Shown here one piece after another: positions 1-9,021 of a stretch of 64,000 bases of DNA (positions are counted from its first letter, which is position 1; every line of letters begins with the position of its first letter). The position numbers were made by a program, and so were the translations under genes. This DNA is from Moorella thermoacetica (GTDB taxonomy: Bacteria; Bacillota; DSM-521; Neomoorellales; Neomoorellaceae), in the NCBI RefSeq assembly GCF_001267405.1, contig NZ_CP012369.1, positions 894,001 through 958,000 of the forward strand, in the 5' to 3' direction. Under the pieces are notes generated by a model that saw only the letters and a program-made list of their open reading frames with translations, made no database searches and was not told the DNA's origin.

Positions 1-1
1 A

Positions 2-229
2 ATGATCCGTACGGAAGCCATTATCCAGTCTATGACGCCGGCGGAGAGGCGCAATCCGGCCATCATCAATGGCAGCCGCAAACGGCGTATTGCTGCCGGC
101 AGCGGCACCCGGGTCCAGGACGTCAATCGTTTGCTGCGCCAGTTCGAGGACGCGCGGAAGCTGATGCACATGTTCAGTGAAGGTGGCGGCAAGAAAAAGC
201 CCAAAGGCCGCATCCCCTTCCCCTTTTAG
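2..229 (+). CDS. ffh: Signal recognition particle protein Ffh, C-terminal end (partial)
   Basis: The 5' end lies outside the window; only the last 75 residues are present. They match the end of the M domain of Ffh, the SRP GTPase subunit that binds SRP RNA and signal peptides of nascent membrane proteins. Visible are the helix around MTPAERRNP, the RNA-binding stretch [11 protein letters not shown], and the [13 protein letters not shown] helix, followed by a Gly/Lys-rich tail. The order ffh-rpsP-khpA-rimM-trmD-rplS that follows is the usual Firmicute arrangement, which supports the call. The gene probably heads the same transcript as rpsP, since only 25 bases separate them. Confidence 0.93.
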   Translation: MIRTEAIIQSMTPAERRNPAIINGSRKRRIAAGSGTRVQDVNRLLRQFEDARKLMHMFSEGGGKKKPKGRIPFPF

Positions 230-254
230 GGAACTTTTTGAGGAGGTGAAATGG

Positions 255-527
255 ATGGCTACTAAAATCCGCCTGAAGCGCATGGGAGCTAAAAAAGCAC
301 CCTTCTACCGTCTGGTGGTGGCCGATTCCCGCTCGCCCCGCGACGGCCGGGTAGTTGAGGAGATCGGTTACTATAACCCCGTCAAGCAGCCTGTAGAAAT
401 AAAGGTCGATGAAGAAAAGGCCCTGCACTGGTTAACCACGGGGGCCCAGCCTTCGGAAACCGTCCGGGCTCTGTTGAAAAAAGCCGGGGTATGGCAGAAA
501 TATATCGCTGCCCGGGAAGCTAAATAG
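255..527 (+). CDS. rpsP: 30S ribosomal protein S16
   Basis: This 90-residue protein has the S16 signature near its N-terminus ([20 protein letters not shown]) and the GYYNP segment. S16 binds 16S rRNA and is needed for 30S assembly. The start is the ATG at 255, because GAGGAGGTG lies at the right distance upstream. An ATG four bases earlier is out of frame, and the longer open frame from 177 runs into ffh. It sits between ffh and khpA and is likely cotranscribed with both. Confidence 0.97.
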   Translation: MATKIRLKRMGAKKAPFYRLVVADSRSPRDGRVVEEIGYYNPVKQPVEIKVDEEKALHWLTTGAQPSETVRALLKKAGVWQKYIAAREAK

Positions 528-542
528 GGGGGCGCATAACTA

Positions 543-773
543 ATGAAGGAATTGTTAATAACCCTGGCTAAAGCCCTGGTAGATCACCCCGACCAGGTCA
601 GCGTCAACCAGATTGAAGGTGAAAAATCAGTTATCCTGGAGCTCCGGGTAGCCCAGGAGGATATGGGCAAGGTAATCGGTAAACAGGGACGTATAGCACG
701 AGCCATCCGGACCCTGGTCAAGGCAGCCGCGGCCCATGAAGGTAAGCGCGTAGTGGTGGAGATTATCCATTAA
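543..773 (+). CDS. khpA: KH-domain RNA-binding protein KhpA (YlqC family)
   Basis: A 76-residue single KH domain. The conserved GxxG loop is seen as GKQGR in the segment MGKVIGKQGRIARAIRTLV. The family (KhpA, YlqC) binds RNA, usually with KhpB/Jag, and in Gram-positive bacteria affects cell elongation and small-RNA biology. It lies 15 bases after rpsP and 2 bases before rimM, the standard position. Length fits the family. Confidence 0.93.
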   Translation: MKELLITLAKALVDHPDQVSVNQIEGEKSVILELRVAQEDMGKVIGKQGRIARAIRTLVKAAAAHEGKRVVVEIIH

Positions 774-775
774 CC

Positions 776-1306
776 ATGGATACAGAAAGGATTGGCGTCG
801 GCAAAATTATCGGCACCCATGGCATCCGGGGGGAGGTAAAGGTTTTCCCCCTGACGGATTTCCCCGAGCGCTTCCGGCCGGGGACCAGGTTAATCCTGGA
901 GCAGGAAGGGGCGGATGGCCGGGAAGGGAGAACTTTCCCGGTGACCGTCATCAGTGTCCGTCCCGGCAAAGGAAATCTCATCCTAAAACTGGCCGAAATT
1001 AACGACGCCGACCAGGCCGGAGCTGTCCGGGGAGCAACCCTTAAAGTAGAACCCTGGGAGGTTGAACCCCTGCCGGAGGGTCACTACTATATTTACCAGT
1101 TGCTCGGCAGCCGGGTCTATACAACAGGAGGCGAATTCTTGGGCATCCTGCGGGATATCCTGGCAACGGGAGCCAACGATGTTTATGTAGTCCGGAATGA
1201 AGACGCCGGGGAAATTTTGATCCCGGCCTTAAAAACAGTCGTCCGCCAGGTTGACTTGGCCAGGAAAGAGATACGGGTCGAACTACCGCCGGGGTTACGG
1301 GACTAG
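776..1306 (+). CDS. rimM: Ribosome maturation factor RimM
   Basis: A 176-residue protein with the two expected parts. The N-terminal RimM barrel begins [18 protein letters not shown]. The C-terminal PRC-like barrel contains YYIYQLLG and the late motif EILIPAL. RimM binds S19 in the 30S head and helps 16S processing. The ATG at 776 follows the khpA stop almost directly, suggesting translational coupling, and trmD begins 11 bases later. Confidence 0.96.
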   Translation: MDTERIGVGKIIGTHGIRGEVKVFPLTDFPERFRPGTRLILEQEGADGREGRTFPVTVISVRPGKGNLILKLAEINDADQAGAVRGATLKVEPWEVEPLPEGHYYIYQLLGSRVYTTGGEFLGILRDILATGANDVYVVRNEDAGEILIPALKTVVRQVDLARKEIRVELPPGLRD

Positions 1307-1317
1307 GAGGCCAGAGT

Positions 1318-2070
1318 TTGCGGGTAGATGTCCTGACGATCTTTCCCGAGATGTTTACCGGGTTTTTAAACACCAGCATTATTAAGCGTGCCCGGGAACA
1401 GGGCCGCCTGGAGGTCAACCTGGTCAACATCCGCGCCTACGCCAGGAATAAACACCGAAACGTTGACGATTATCCTTTCGGCGGCGGGCCGGGGATGGTT
1501 ATGCAGGCCGAACCCCTCTTCCTGGCGGTGGAAGACCTGTTGCCTGGCGGAGAGGCTGCCAGGCCGCCGGTTATCCTCATGTCACCACAGGGAGAAGCAT
1601 TCAACCAGGGAATGGCAGAGGAACTGGCCCGGGAGGAGCACCTGATCTTGATCTGCGGCCACTACGAGGGTGTCGACGAGAGGGTCAGGCTGGCCCTGGT
1701 GACCAGAGAGATTTCCATTGGCGATTATGTCCTCACCGGCGGCGAACTGCCGGCTATGGTCATTATCGACGCCGTCACCCGCCTGCTACCGGGTGTTCTG
1801 GGGGCGCCGGAGGGAGCGCGGGAGGATTCCTTTGCCATGGGACTGCTGGAATATCCCCAGTATACACGTCCCCGTTCCTTTCGCGGCCTGGAAGTGCCGG
1901 AGGTACTGTTATCGGGCAACCATGAGCAGATCCGGCGCTGGCGGCGACAACAGGCCCTGGAGCGGACCTGGCGGCGCCGGCCGGATTTACTGGCTAGGGT
2001 AAATTTAAGCCCGGAAGACCGGCGCTTTTTGGAGGAAATTAGCTGCCGGGAAGGGGAGAGAACTCCTTAA
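1318..2070 (+). CDS. trmD: tRNA (guanine-37-N1)-methyltransferase
   Basis: A 250-residue SPOUT-class enzyme that methylates G37 of tRNAs with S-adenosylmethionine and so prevents +1 frameshifts. Seen are the N-terminal motif VLTIFPEMF, the [12 protein letters not shown] motif, [13 protein letters not shown], and the knot segment [17 protein letters not shown]. The start is TTG at 1318, read after the ribosome site AGGAGGCCAG. The length is normal. Confidence 0.97.
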   Translation: MRVDVLTIFPEMFTGFLNTSIIKRAREQGRLEVNLVNIRAYARNKHRNVDDYPFGGGPGMVMQAEPLFLAVEDLLPGGEAARPPVILMSPQGEAFNQGMAEELAREEHLILICGHYEGVDERVRLALVTREISIGDYVLTGGELPAMVIIDAVTRLLPGVLGAPEGAREDSFAMGLLEYPQYTRPRSFRGLEVPEVLLSGNHEQIRRWRRQQALERTWRRRPDLLARVNLSPEDRRFLEEISCREGERTP

Positions 2071-2080
2071 CTCCTTGATG

Positions 2081-2110
2081 TTGTTACGCAGGAAATATTT
2101 ATGGTATAAT
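2081..2110 (+). promoter_or_regulatory. Likely sigma-A promoter for rplS
   Basis: TTGTTA at 2081-2086 and a perfect TATAAT at 2105-2110 are separated by 18 bases, in the gap between trmD and rplS. This would give rplS its own transcript in addition to read-through from the upstream operon. It is judged from consensus only. Confidence 0.6.
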
Positions 2111-2147
2111 AAGCGCTGGTTTACCGGCTGGAAAGGAGGGGTTCAAG

Positions 2148-2489
2148 GTGAATATCATCGAAACCCTGGAAAAGGAACAATTGCGTACCGATATCCCTGA
2201 TTTTAGACCCGGGGATACCGTACGGGTACATGTTAAAGTAGTTGAAGGCAATCGCGAGCGCATCCAGATTTTTGAAGGGGTAGTGATAGGCCGCCGGGGC
2301 AGGGGTATCAATGAAACCTTTACCGTACGCCGGGTATCCTACGGCGTGGCAGTAGAGCGGATCTTTCCCCTGCACTCGCCACGGCTGGAACGCATCGAGG
2401 TAGTCCGTCACGGCAAGGTCAGGAGGGCCAAACTTTACTACCTGCGCGAGCGGGTAGGCAAAGCGGCCCGCATTAAAGAGGAACGGTAA
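2148..2489 (+). CDS. rplS: 50S ribosomal protein L19
   Basis: A 113-residue protein with the L19 landmarks: the early [20 protein letters not shown] stretch, [14 protein letters not shown], the TFTVRR motif, and the end [21 protein letters not shown]19 sits at the 30S-50S interface. Translation starts at GTG 2148 behind a strong AAAGGAGG. A promoter at 2081-2110 and a hairpin at 2513 suggest that it can be transcribed on its own. Confidence 0.97.
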   Translation: MNIIETLEKEQLRTDIPDFRPGDTVRVHVKVVEGNRERIQIFEGVVIGRRGRGINETFTVRRVSYGVAVERIFPLHSPRLERIEVVRHGKVRRAKLYYLRERVGKAARIKEER

Positions 2490-2505
2490 AGTAAGCCTGA
2501 AGAAG

Positions 2506-3120
2506 TTGAACAACGGGACTGGTGCTCAATCAGTCCCGTGTTTGACTAATGGGGGGCGTCAGCCTTTGCAGCCGTTAGAGGAAAGCAGAGAAGGTAAACA
2601 GAGCAGGGAAACGGCCTGGTGGTGGGATTTACTACAGTCCCTGGTTGTTGCCGCCGTCCTGGCTGTAATCATTCGCGCCTTTCTCTTCACACCATTTTAT
2701 ATTCCTTCCCCCTCTATGGAACCAACCCTTTACCCGGGGGACCGGATTATTGTCAACCGCCTGGCCTACCGCCTGGGTGATCCCCAGCGGGGCGATGTGG
2801 TAGTCTTCCACTATCCCCTGGATCCCAGCCGGGACTATATTAAAAGAGTCGTTGCCGTGGGCGGAGATACGGTGGAGGCGCGGAATAACGTCCTTTATGT
2901 CAACGGGCAACCACAGCCTCCGGAAAAGTACCTGCCGCCCGGGGTAGTTTACAGTGACTTCGGCCCGGTGAAGGTCCCACCAAACAACTACTTTATGATG
3001 GGTGACAACCGTAACAATAGTGCCGATAGTAGGGTATGGGGGACCCTGGATCGCCGGCTGGTTATCGGCAAGGCCATGTTTATCTTCTGGCCATTAAACC
3101 GCCTGGGCCTGATCAGGTAG
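2506..3120 (+). CDS. lepB: Signal peptidase I
   Basis: Up to 204 residues. One membrane segment (about residues 43-65) is followed by the catalytic Ser motif PSPSMEPTL, the box GDRIIVNRL, the catalytic Lys in DYIKRVVAVGGD, and the final motif MGDNRNNSADSR. It cleaves signal peptides on the outer face of the membrane. The start is uncertain. TTG 2506 has only a weak ribosome site and lies inside the start of a stem-loop; TTG 2566, preceded by GGGGGGCG, would give a protein shorter by 20 residues. rbgA follows 8 bases after the stop. Confidence 0.93.
   Translation: MNNGTGAQSVPCLTNGGRQPLQPLEESREGKQSRETAWWWDLLQSLVVAAVLAVIIRAFLFTPFYIPSPSMEPTLYPGDRIIVNRLAYRLGDPQRGDVVVFHYPLDPSRDYIKRVVAVGGDTVEARNNVLYVNGQPQPPEKYLPPGVVYSDFGPVKVPPNNYFMMGDNRNNSADSRVWGTLDRRLVIGKAMFIFWPLNRLGLIR
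2513..2545 (+). terminator. Stem-loop after rplS, possible terminator
   Basis: ACGGGACT at 2513-2520 pairs perfectly with AGTCCCGT at 2532-2539, followed by a weak T-rich run (GTTTG). It could terminate rplS transcripts. It overlaps the upstream start candidate of lepB, which favours the later lepB start. Confidence 0.45.
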
Positions 3121-3128
3121 GTGAACTT

Positions 3129-3941
3129 ATGCCTGCTCCCCTGCAATCCCTGCGTCAGTATTTAAAGGTTGTTGACGCTGTCCTGGAGGTGGCTGATGCC
3201 CGCCTGCCGGTTTCCAGCCGTTACCCCGACCTGGAAAAGCTAATCGGTTTCCGGGCGCGGGTCGTGGTATTGACCAGGGCGGATCTTGCCGACCCTGCCG
3301 CCACTGCTTGCTGGCTGGAAAAACTGCGCGCCGGGGGTACCAGGGCCGTGGCTATGAACGCCAGGACGGGTTCCGGCGACCGCCTTTTGTACCAGTATTT
3401 GAAAGCCATTGCCAAGGCCAAAAGGGAAGCCCGGGCCCGGAGGGGGTTGGGTGAAGCCCCTTTAAGGGTTATGGCCTTAGGCATACCCAATGTTGGTAAG
3501 TCTTCCGTTTTGAATCGCCTGGCCGGCCGGGGCGCAGCCCGGACCGGGAACCGCCCGGGGATTACCCGGGGGCCCCAGTGGATCCGGATCAAAGATAACC
3601 TGGAACTCTTAGATACCCCGGGCGTCCTCTGGCCCCGCTGGCGGGAACCCCGGACGGCCCTGTGGTTAGGTGCCCTGGGATGCGCTCCGGAAGAGTCAGT
3701 CCCGGTCGTAGGAATAGCCTGCCTGGTGGGCGAATTTCTATTGCGGGAGGCTCCGGGAACCCTGGCCGCCAGGTACGGGATTCAGGAACAGGGGGACGCA
3801 ACCGATATCCTGGCAGCCATTGGCCGGGCCCGGGGCTTCCTTCTCCCCGGCGGAGTAGTCGACCAGGAAAAGACGGCCCGGGCCCTGGTGAATGATTTCC
3901 GGGAGGGACGTCTGGGTCGTTTTACCCTGGAAAGGCCCTGA
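3129..3941 (+). CDS. rbgA: Ribosome biogenesis GTPase RbgA (YlqF)
   Basis: A 270-residue circularly permuted GTPase. The G4-like motif VVLTRADL (about residue 45) comes before the P-loop GIPNVGKSS (about 120) and the G3 motif DTPG (about 165), the order typical of YlqF/YawG GTPases. RbgA acts late in 50S assembly, before uL16 joins. The start is ATG 3129, 8 bases after lepB. In Bacillus the same neighbours occur (lepB-like, ylqF, rnhB), so the position fits. Confidence 0.95.
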   Translation: MPAPLQSLRQYLKVVDAVLEVADARLPVSSRYPDLEKLIGFRARVVVLTRADLADPAATACWLEKLRAGGTRAVAMNARTGSGDRLLYQYLKAIAKAKREARARRGLGEAPLRVMALGIPNVGKSSVLNRLAGRGAARTGNRPGITRGPQWIRIKDNLELLDTPGVLWPRWREPRTALWLGALGCAPEESVPVVGIACLVGEFLLREAPGTLAARYGIQEQGDATDILAAIGRARGFLLPGGVVDQEKTARALVNDFREGRLGRFTLERP

Positions 3942-4014
3942 AAACTAAAAGCTTTATCTGTATTGCTGCCCGGCGATACCGGTGGCCGCCCTGGAGGGGA
4001 CGAGGAGGGGTTCC

Positions 4015-5169
4015 GTGCCAGAAAAGGTAATAACTGCTGCCACCCTGGAGCAAATAGTAAAGGAAACAGTTAAAACCCTGGAGGAGAGCCGGGAAGCCAT
4101 TTACAACATCGCTGAAACGGCCCGGCAGGAAGAGGCCCGGCTGCGCCAGGAGCTGGATGAGGTCCGCCGGGAATTCAGTGAGGCTGCAGCCCGGGTGGAC
4201 AGGCTGGAAATAGAAGAAAAGAAGGCCAGGAACCGTTTGATGGAAGTAAGCCGTGACTTTTCCAGCTACGGGGAAAAGGAGATGCAGGCGGCCTACGAAC
4301 GAGCCCGGGAGTATCAGGTCCAGCTGGGTTTGTGGCGGGAACGGGAGAGCCAGCTGCGCCTGCGCCGGGACCGCCTGGAAAGTACCTTGAAAAACCAGCA
4401 GGAGATGGTCCGGCGGGCGGAAGAACTGGTGCGGAATGTTGGTGCTGCCCTGGCCTTGTTGACCGGAGAACTGGCCCGGGTGGGCGATCACCTGGAGGAA
4501 CTGGAACAGCGCCACCTGGTAGGATTAAAGATTCTCCAGGCCCAGGAAGAGGAACGCCGGCGCCTGGCCCGGGAGATTCACGATGGGCCGGCCCAGGCTA
4601 TGGCCGGGATAGCCTTTAAAGCCGAACTCTGTACCAGGCTGGCTGATATTAAATCAGGTAATTTAAAGAACGAACTCCTGGCCCTGGGTAATCTGGCCCG
4701 GGATACCCTGGCAGAAATACGGAAAATAATCTTTTCCCTGCGGCCGATGATGCTTGACGACCTGGGATTGGTACCGGCCCTTTATCGTTTTGCAGGCGAA
4801 TACCTGGAAAAATACGGCCTGGATGTAGAATTAATTATCATTGGCAATGAGGAACGATTGGATAAAGCCCTTGAAATAGGCATCTTTCGTCTAATTCAAG
4901 AGGCTTTAAATAATGTCTGGAAGCATGCCGGGGTAACCGAGGCCCGGGTTAAGGTGGAGTTCCGACCTGAGAAAATCACCCTGAGTATCAAAGATGAGGG
5001 TTGCGGCTTTGATCCGGCAGCAGCCCGGGGGAGCGGGTACGGCCTGGCCGGTATGCAGGAGCGAGTGAAACTCCTGGGCGGAAAGCTGGCAATTAAAACT
5101 GCCCCGGGCCGGGGTACGGAGGTAGAAATAGTTATCCCGCGGCAGCAAGGAGGGGGGTGGGGATTTTGA
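4015..5169 (+). CDS. DegS-like sensor histidine kinase
   Basis: A soluble 384-residue kinase with no membrane segment. Roughly the first 170 residues are charged coiled coil, as in the sensor part of DegS. Then comes a HisKA_3 domain with the phospho-acceptor His in LAREIHDGPAQAM. A HATPase domain follows with the N box IQEALNNVWKHA, the G1 box DEGCGFDP and the G2 region GYGLAGMQERVKLLGGKL. GTG 4015 follows GAGGAGGGG and is preferred over 3982. Its 3' end overlaps the response regulator by 4 bases, so the two form a pair. The signal sensed is not evident. Confidence 0.88.
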   Translation: MPEKVITAATLEQIVKETVKTLEESREAIYNIAETARQEEARLRQELDEVRREFSEAAARVDRLEIEEKKARNRLMEVSRDFSSYGEKEMQAAYERAREYQVQLGLWRERESQLRLRRDRLESTLKNQQEMVRRAEELVRNVGAALALLTGELARVGDHLEELEQRHLVGLKILQAQEEERRRLAREIHDGPAQAMAGIAFKAELCTRLADIKSGNLKNELLALGNLARDTLAEIRKIIFSLRPMMLDDLGLVPALYRFAGEYLEKYGLDVELIIIGNEERLDKALEIGIFRLIQEALNNVWKHAGVTEARVKVEFRPEKITLSIKDEGCGFDPAAARGSGYGLAGMQERVKLLGGKLAIKTAPGRGTEVEIVIPRQQGGGWGF

Positions 5170-5834
5170 CGGATATTGAGAAGATTACCATCTTGATTGC
5201 TGATGACCATTCCCTGGTGCGGGAGGGTATACGTAAAATCCTGGAGCTGGAACCGGACCTGCAGGTAGTTGGTGAAGCTGCCACCGGCCAGGAGGCCATC
5301 GAGATGACACGGCGTTACCAGCCTCAGGTCATTATTATGGATATTAACATGCCGGGCCTGAATGGCATTGAAGCTACGAAAGTAATACGGCAGGAATGGC
5401 CGCAAATCGCTATCCTGGCCCTTACTATTCATGACGATGAGGAATATATTATTGAATTGTTACGGTCCGGGGTATCCGGCTACGTCCTGAAGGACATCAG
5501 CGCCGAAGAACTGGTGCAGGCCGTCTACCAGGTGGCCCGGGGCGCCCGGGTTATTCACCCGGGGGTAGCCCAGAAGGTTATCGGTTGTATCCAGAAGCAA
5601 AAACCCTTTACACCGGCCCCCGTATCTATACCCCTGACCGCGCGGGAACGGGAGATCTTAATCCATGTCAGCCTGGGCAAGTCCAACCGGGAAATCGCCA
5701 GGGAACTATTTATTAGTGAAAAAACGGTAAAAAACCATCTAACGCATATCTTTCATAAAATTGGGGTCTCCGATCGTACCCAGGCGGCCCTTTATGCCTT
5801 GAAACATGGCCTGAATGATGCTAAGTTAGAGTAG
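5166..5834 (+). CDS. DegU/NarL-type response regulator
   Basis: A 222-residue regulator. The receiver domain has the acidic pair in ILIADDHSLVREG, the phospho-acceptor Asp in VIIMDINMPGLNG, the conserved Thr in ALTIHD and Lys in YVLKD. A LuxR-type DNA-binding domain follows, with LTAREREIL and GKSNREIARELFISEKTVKNHLTHIFHKI. It is likely phosphorylated by the kinase encoded just upstream. TTG 5166 is chosen because the GGAGGGGG ribosome site is then correctly spaced; GTG 5157 is possible. The gene ends directly before rnhB. Confidence 0.9.
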   Translation: MTDIEKITILIADDHSLVREGIRKILELEPDLQVVGEAATGQEAIEMTRRYQPQVIIMDINMPGLNGIEATKVIRQEWPQIAILALTIHDDEEYIIELLRSGVSGYVLKDISAEELVQAVYQVARGARVIHPGVAQKVIGCIQKQKPFTPAPVSIPLTAREREILIHVSLGKSNREIARELFISEKTVKNHLTHIFHKIGVSDRTQAALYALKHGLNDAKLE

Positions 5835-6464
5835 GTGGTACAAGTGCGCGCATCCGCCGGTGAAAGGGAACGGGTCGAAGCCCTTTACGCCTGGGAACGG
5901 CGGTTACAACGCCAGGGTGTTGCCCGCATAGCCGGCGTAGACGAAGCTGGACGCGGACCGCTGGCCGGGCCGGTAACTGCTGCGGCAGTTATTCTACCAC
6001 CGGGGTTATTCATTGCCGGCCTCAATGATTCCAAAAAAGTACCTCCTGCCCGGCGCCGGGAATTGGCCGCGGTGATAAAAAAAGAAAGCCTGGCCTGGGG
6101 TATCGGCTGGGTTTCAGTGAAAGAGATTGATTGCCTGAACATCCTGGCTGCCTCCCGGTGGGCCATGCGGCGGGCCCTATCGGCCCTGGCCATCCGGCCG
6201 GATCATGTGTTGATTGACGGCATGGAGTTACCTGGTTTAAAGATACCCCAGACCCCCCTGGTAGGTGGCGATGCATTAAGCGCTTCCATTGCAGCGGCTT
6301 CTATCCTGGCCAAAGTGGCCCGGGATGAACTGATGGTGGCCTATGATGCCGTTTTCCAAGGTTATGGCCTGGCGGGGAATAAGGGGTACCCGACCCGGGA
6401 ACACCGGGAAGCCCTACGGCGTCTTGGCCCCTGTGCCCTCCACCGTCGTAGCTTTAAGCATTAA
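5835..6464 (+). CDS. rnhB: Ribonuclease HII
   Basis: A protein of about 209 residues with the RNase HII signature IAGVDEAGRGPLAGPV (catalytic Asp-Glu), HVLIDGMELP and the later ASIAAASILAKVARDELM segment. It cleaves RNA in RNA-DNA hybrids and removes misincorporated ribonucleotides. The start may be GTG 5835, which abuts the response-regulator stop, or GTG 5844. It keeps the usual rbgA-rnhB linkage, although a two-component pair has been placed between them. Confidence 0.95.
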   Translation: MVQVRASAGERERVEALYAWERRLQRQGVARIAGVDEAGRGPLAGPVTAAAVILPPGLFIAGLNDSKKVPPARRRELAAVIKKESLAWGIGWVSVKEIDCLNILAASRWAMRRALSALAIRPDHVLIDGMELPGLKIPQTPLVGGDALSASIAAASILAKVARDELMVAYDAVFQGYGLAGNKGYPTREHREALRRLGPCALHRRSFKH

Positions 6465-6574
6465 ATAAAAAACCATTTTTTTACCAACCGCCAAGAAGGG
6501 ATTTCCCCAAATAAAGCGAATTAATACTGGAGTATTTTTAAACAACCTGGCAATTTTTTATGAAAGGGGGGTCC

Positions 6575-6937
6575 ATGGTGTTACAGCAATATGGCATTAT
6601 AGCTGTATTCCTGGTTGGTGGAGCAGCAACGGCCGTTGCTGCCCTGGCCACCAATTGGTTGCTCCGCCCCAAGAAACCGCCCGAGGGTGATAAATTGGCC
6701 GCCTACGAATGTGGCCTGAAGACCCAGGGGCCGACCTGGATTCAGTTCAAAGTGAGTTATTTTCTTTATGCCCTTGTCTTTCTGTTATTCGATGTTGAGA
6801 CCGTCTTTCTCTATCCCTGGGCCGTACGTTTTCAGGCCCTGGGGCTCTTTGCCTTTGCCGAAATGATCGTTTTTATCGGCATCCTGGTACTCGGCCTCTG
6901 GTATGCCTGGAAGGAGGGTGCATTGAAGTGGCTGTAA
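6575..6937 (+). CDS. nuoA: Complex I subunit NuoA
   Basis: A 120-residue membrane subunit with three hydrophobic segments and the family motifs [10 protein letters not shown] and [24 protein letters not shown]. The ATG at 6575 follows AAAGGGGGG; an upstream ATG at 6560 sits before that ribosome site and is unlikely. It is the first gene of the 11-gene nuo operon and overlaps nuoB by 10 bases. Confidence 0.96.
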
Positions 6938-7428
6938 CTAGATTAAAGCCAGCGGACCCGCAGATACCTGATAATATTATCCTGTCAACGGTTGATGCCA
7001 TGCTTAATTACTGCCGTGCCCATTCCTTCTGGCCGGTAACCTTTGGTCTGGCCTGTTGCGCCATTGAGATGATGGCGGCCGGTGGCGCCCGTTATGATAT
7101 TGCCCGTTTTGGGTATGAAGTTTTCCGGCCCTCACCGCGCCAGGCGGATTTAATGATTGTGGCCGGTACGGTTACCAGGAAGATGGCTCCCCTGGTGAGG
7201 CGTCTATACGAGCAGATGCCGGCACCGAAGTGGGTGATTGCCATGGGCAGCTGTGCCATTAGCGGTGGACCCTTTGTTGACTCTTACAATGTCGTGCCCG
7301 GGGTAGATACCATCGTGCCGGTTGATGTCTATGTACCCGGGTGTGCCCCCCGGCCGGAGGCTTTAATTAATGGCCTCCTGGCACTGAAGAAAAAGGTTAT
7401 TAACCCTAAAGTGGCGTTGGTGAAGTAA
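6928..7428 (+). CDS. nuoB: Complex I subunit NuoB (cluster N2)
   Basis: A 166-residue peripheral subunit that carries iron-sulfur cluster N2, the last electron carrier before quinone. The paired cysteines in [11 protein letters not shown], the Cys in [11 protein letters not shown] and the Cys in [13 protein letters not shown] are all present. The start is GTG 6928, overlapping nuoA. Confidence 0.97.
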
Positions 7429-7429
7429 A

Positions 7430-7876
7430 ATGGACAACTTTATCCAGGAATTACAGCGCCTTTTTCCCGACCTAGAGGTCAGAGAAGGGGTTGACGTGCC
7501 GGCCCTGGTTGTACCGGCTGACCAGTTGCTGGCGCTTATGACGGAGTTAAAGGAGAAACGCGGTTTTAATTTCCTGGCGGACTTGACGGCTGTTGATTAT
7601 CCGGAAGACGAGCGGATAGAAATGGTATACCATTTGTTATCCGTGCCGGGGATGGCCGAAATCCGGGTAAAGGTAAATCTTGACCGCCAGCATCCGGAGG
7701 TTCCTTCCTTAACTGCCCTCTGGCCGGCGGCCAATGTCCAGGAAAGGGAGGCCTTTGATCTAATGGGGGTAAAATTCCCTGGGCATCCCGATTTAAAGCG
7801 CATCCTGTGTCCGGATGACTTTGTTGGCCATCCCCTTCGTAAAGATTTTCGACTCCAAACAGAAGGGGGGGAATAA
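7430..7876 (+). CDS. nuoC: Complex I subunit NuoC
   Basis: A 148-residue 30-kDa-type subunit. The conserved segment is seen as EREAFDLMGVKFPGHPDLKRILCPDDFVGHPLRKDF. It is separate from NuoD, unlike the fused NuoCD of enterobacteria. It begins just after the nuoB stop and ends 3 bases before nuoD. Confidence 0.96.
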   Translation: MDNFIQELQRLFPDLEVREGVDVPALVVPADQLLALMTELKEKRGFNFLADLTAVDYPEDERIEMVYHLLSVPGMAEIRVKVNLDRQHPEVPSLTALWPAANVQEREAFDLMGVKFPGHPDLKRILCPDDFVGHPLRKDFRLQTEGGE

Positions 7877-7879
7877 AAT

Positions 7880-8995
7880 ATGGCTGCTGCCGCGGAGAAT
7901 TTACGAACGGAAGAGATTCAACTTAATATGGGTCCCCAGCATCCCAGCACCCATGGTGTTTACCGGGCCCTTTTAACCCTTGATGGTGAAAAGGTCGTCG
8001 GGGTAGAGAATATTATCGGTTACCTGCACCGGGGTATCGAGAAACTGGCTGAGGATCGCACTTATACCCAGGTTATTCCCTATACCGATCGCCTGGATTA
8101 CCTGGCCGGGATGCTGAACAATCTGGGTTATGTCCAGACGGTGGAAAAGCTCCTGGGGCTCGAAGTCCCGGAGCGGGCCGAGTATTTGCGGGTAATTATG
8201 GCCGAACTCTCACGGCTGGCCAGCCATATGGTCATGGTAGCCTCCATGGCCCTTGATCTCTCCGGTTGGACGGCCTGGTTCCCCCCCTTCCGGGAACGTG
8301 AGCGGATCCTGGATCTTTTTGAGATGACGTGCGGTTCCAGATTGATGGTCAGTTATATGCGCATTGGCGGTGTAGCTGCCGACATACCGCCCGGTTTTCT
8401 GCCGGCCCTGGAGAGCTTTTTAAACGACCTGCCCCGGATGATTGCCGAAATGAACGGGCTGATTACCGGGAATGAGATCTTTAAGGCCCGCTGCCAGGGG
8501 GTGGGTAAAATTGACCTGGAAACGGCCCTGGCCTATGGCATCACCGGGCCTAACCTGCGGGCCTGCGGATTGCCCTTTGACCTGCGAAAAGCGCGGCCCT
8601 ATAGTATCTATGATCGCTTTGATTTTGATATCCCCACCCTGAATAACGGGGATAGTTACGACCGGTTTGTTATTCGCCTGCTAGAAATGGAACAGAGTGC
8701 CCGAATTATCCGCCAGGCAATGGAGCAACTCCCCGATGGTCCGGTGCAGGCCAAGGTGCCGCGGGTGCTTAAACTTCCCCGGGGCGAGGTCTACCACCAG
8801 ATCGAGGGTGCCAAGGGTATCCTGGGCTTCTACCTGGTCAGCGATGGTGGCAGCAAACTCTACCGTCTCCATATCCACAGCCCCTCGTTCGTTAACTTGG
8901 GAGCCCTGCCCAGGATTTCCGTCGGTGGTACTATCCAGGACTTCGTCGTCAATATCGCTTCCATTGACATCGTCCTGGGCGAGGTTGATCGTTAA
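7880..8995 (+). CDS. nuoD: Complex I subunit NuoD
   Basis: A 371-residue 49-kDa-type subunit related to the large subunit of NiFe hydrogenases; it forms part of the quinone site together with NuoB. Visible are [25 protein letters not shown], and the final [11 protein letters not shown]. As in all true complex I, the hydrogenase metal-binding cysteines are absent. Length is slightly short of 400 but complete. Confidence 0.96.
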   Translation: MAAAAENLRTEEIQLNMGPQHPSTHGVYRALLTLDGEKVVGVENIIGYLHRGIEKLAEDRTYTQVIPYTDRLDYLAGMLNNLGYVQTVEKLLGLEVPERAEYLRVIMAELSRLASHMVMVASMALDLSGWTAWFPPFRERERILDLFEMTCGSRLMVSYMRIGGVAADIPPGFLPALESFLNDLPRMIAEMNGLITGNEIFKARCQGVGKIDLETALAYGITGPNLRACGLPFDLRKARPYSIYDRFDFDIPTLNNGDSYDRFVIRLLEMEQSARIIRQAMEQLPDGPVQAKVPRVLKLPRGEVYHQIEGAKGILGFYLVSDGGSKLYRLHIHSPSFVNLGALPRISVGGTIQDFVVNIASIDIVLGEVDR

Positions 8996-9021
8996 AGTAA
9001 TATCTACGAAGGAGAGGGTAG

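Noticed and set aside
3922-4515. A 197-codon minus-strand frame opposite the sensor kinase
   Set aside because: Low-complexity Gln/Phe/Pro shadow of the coiled-coil coding region.
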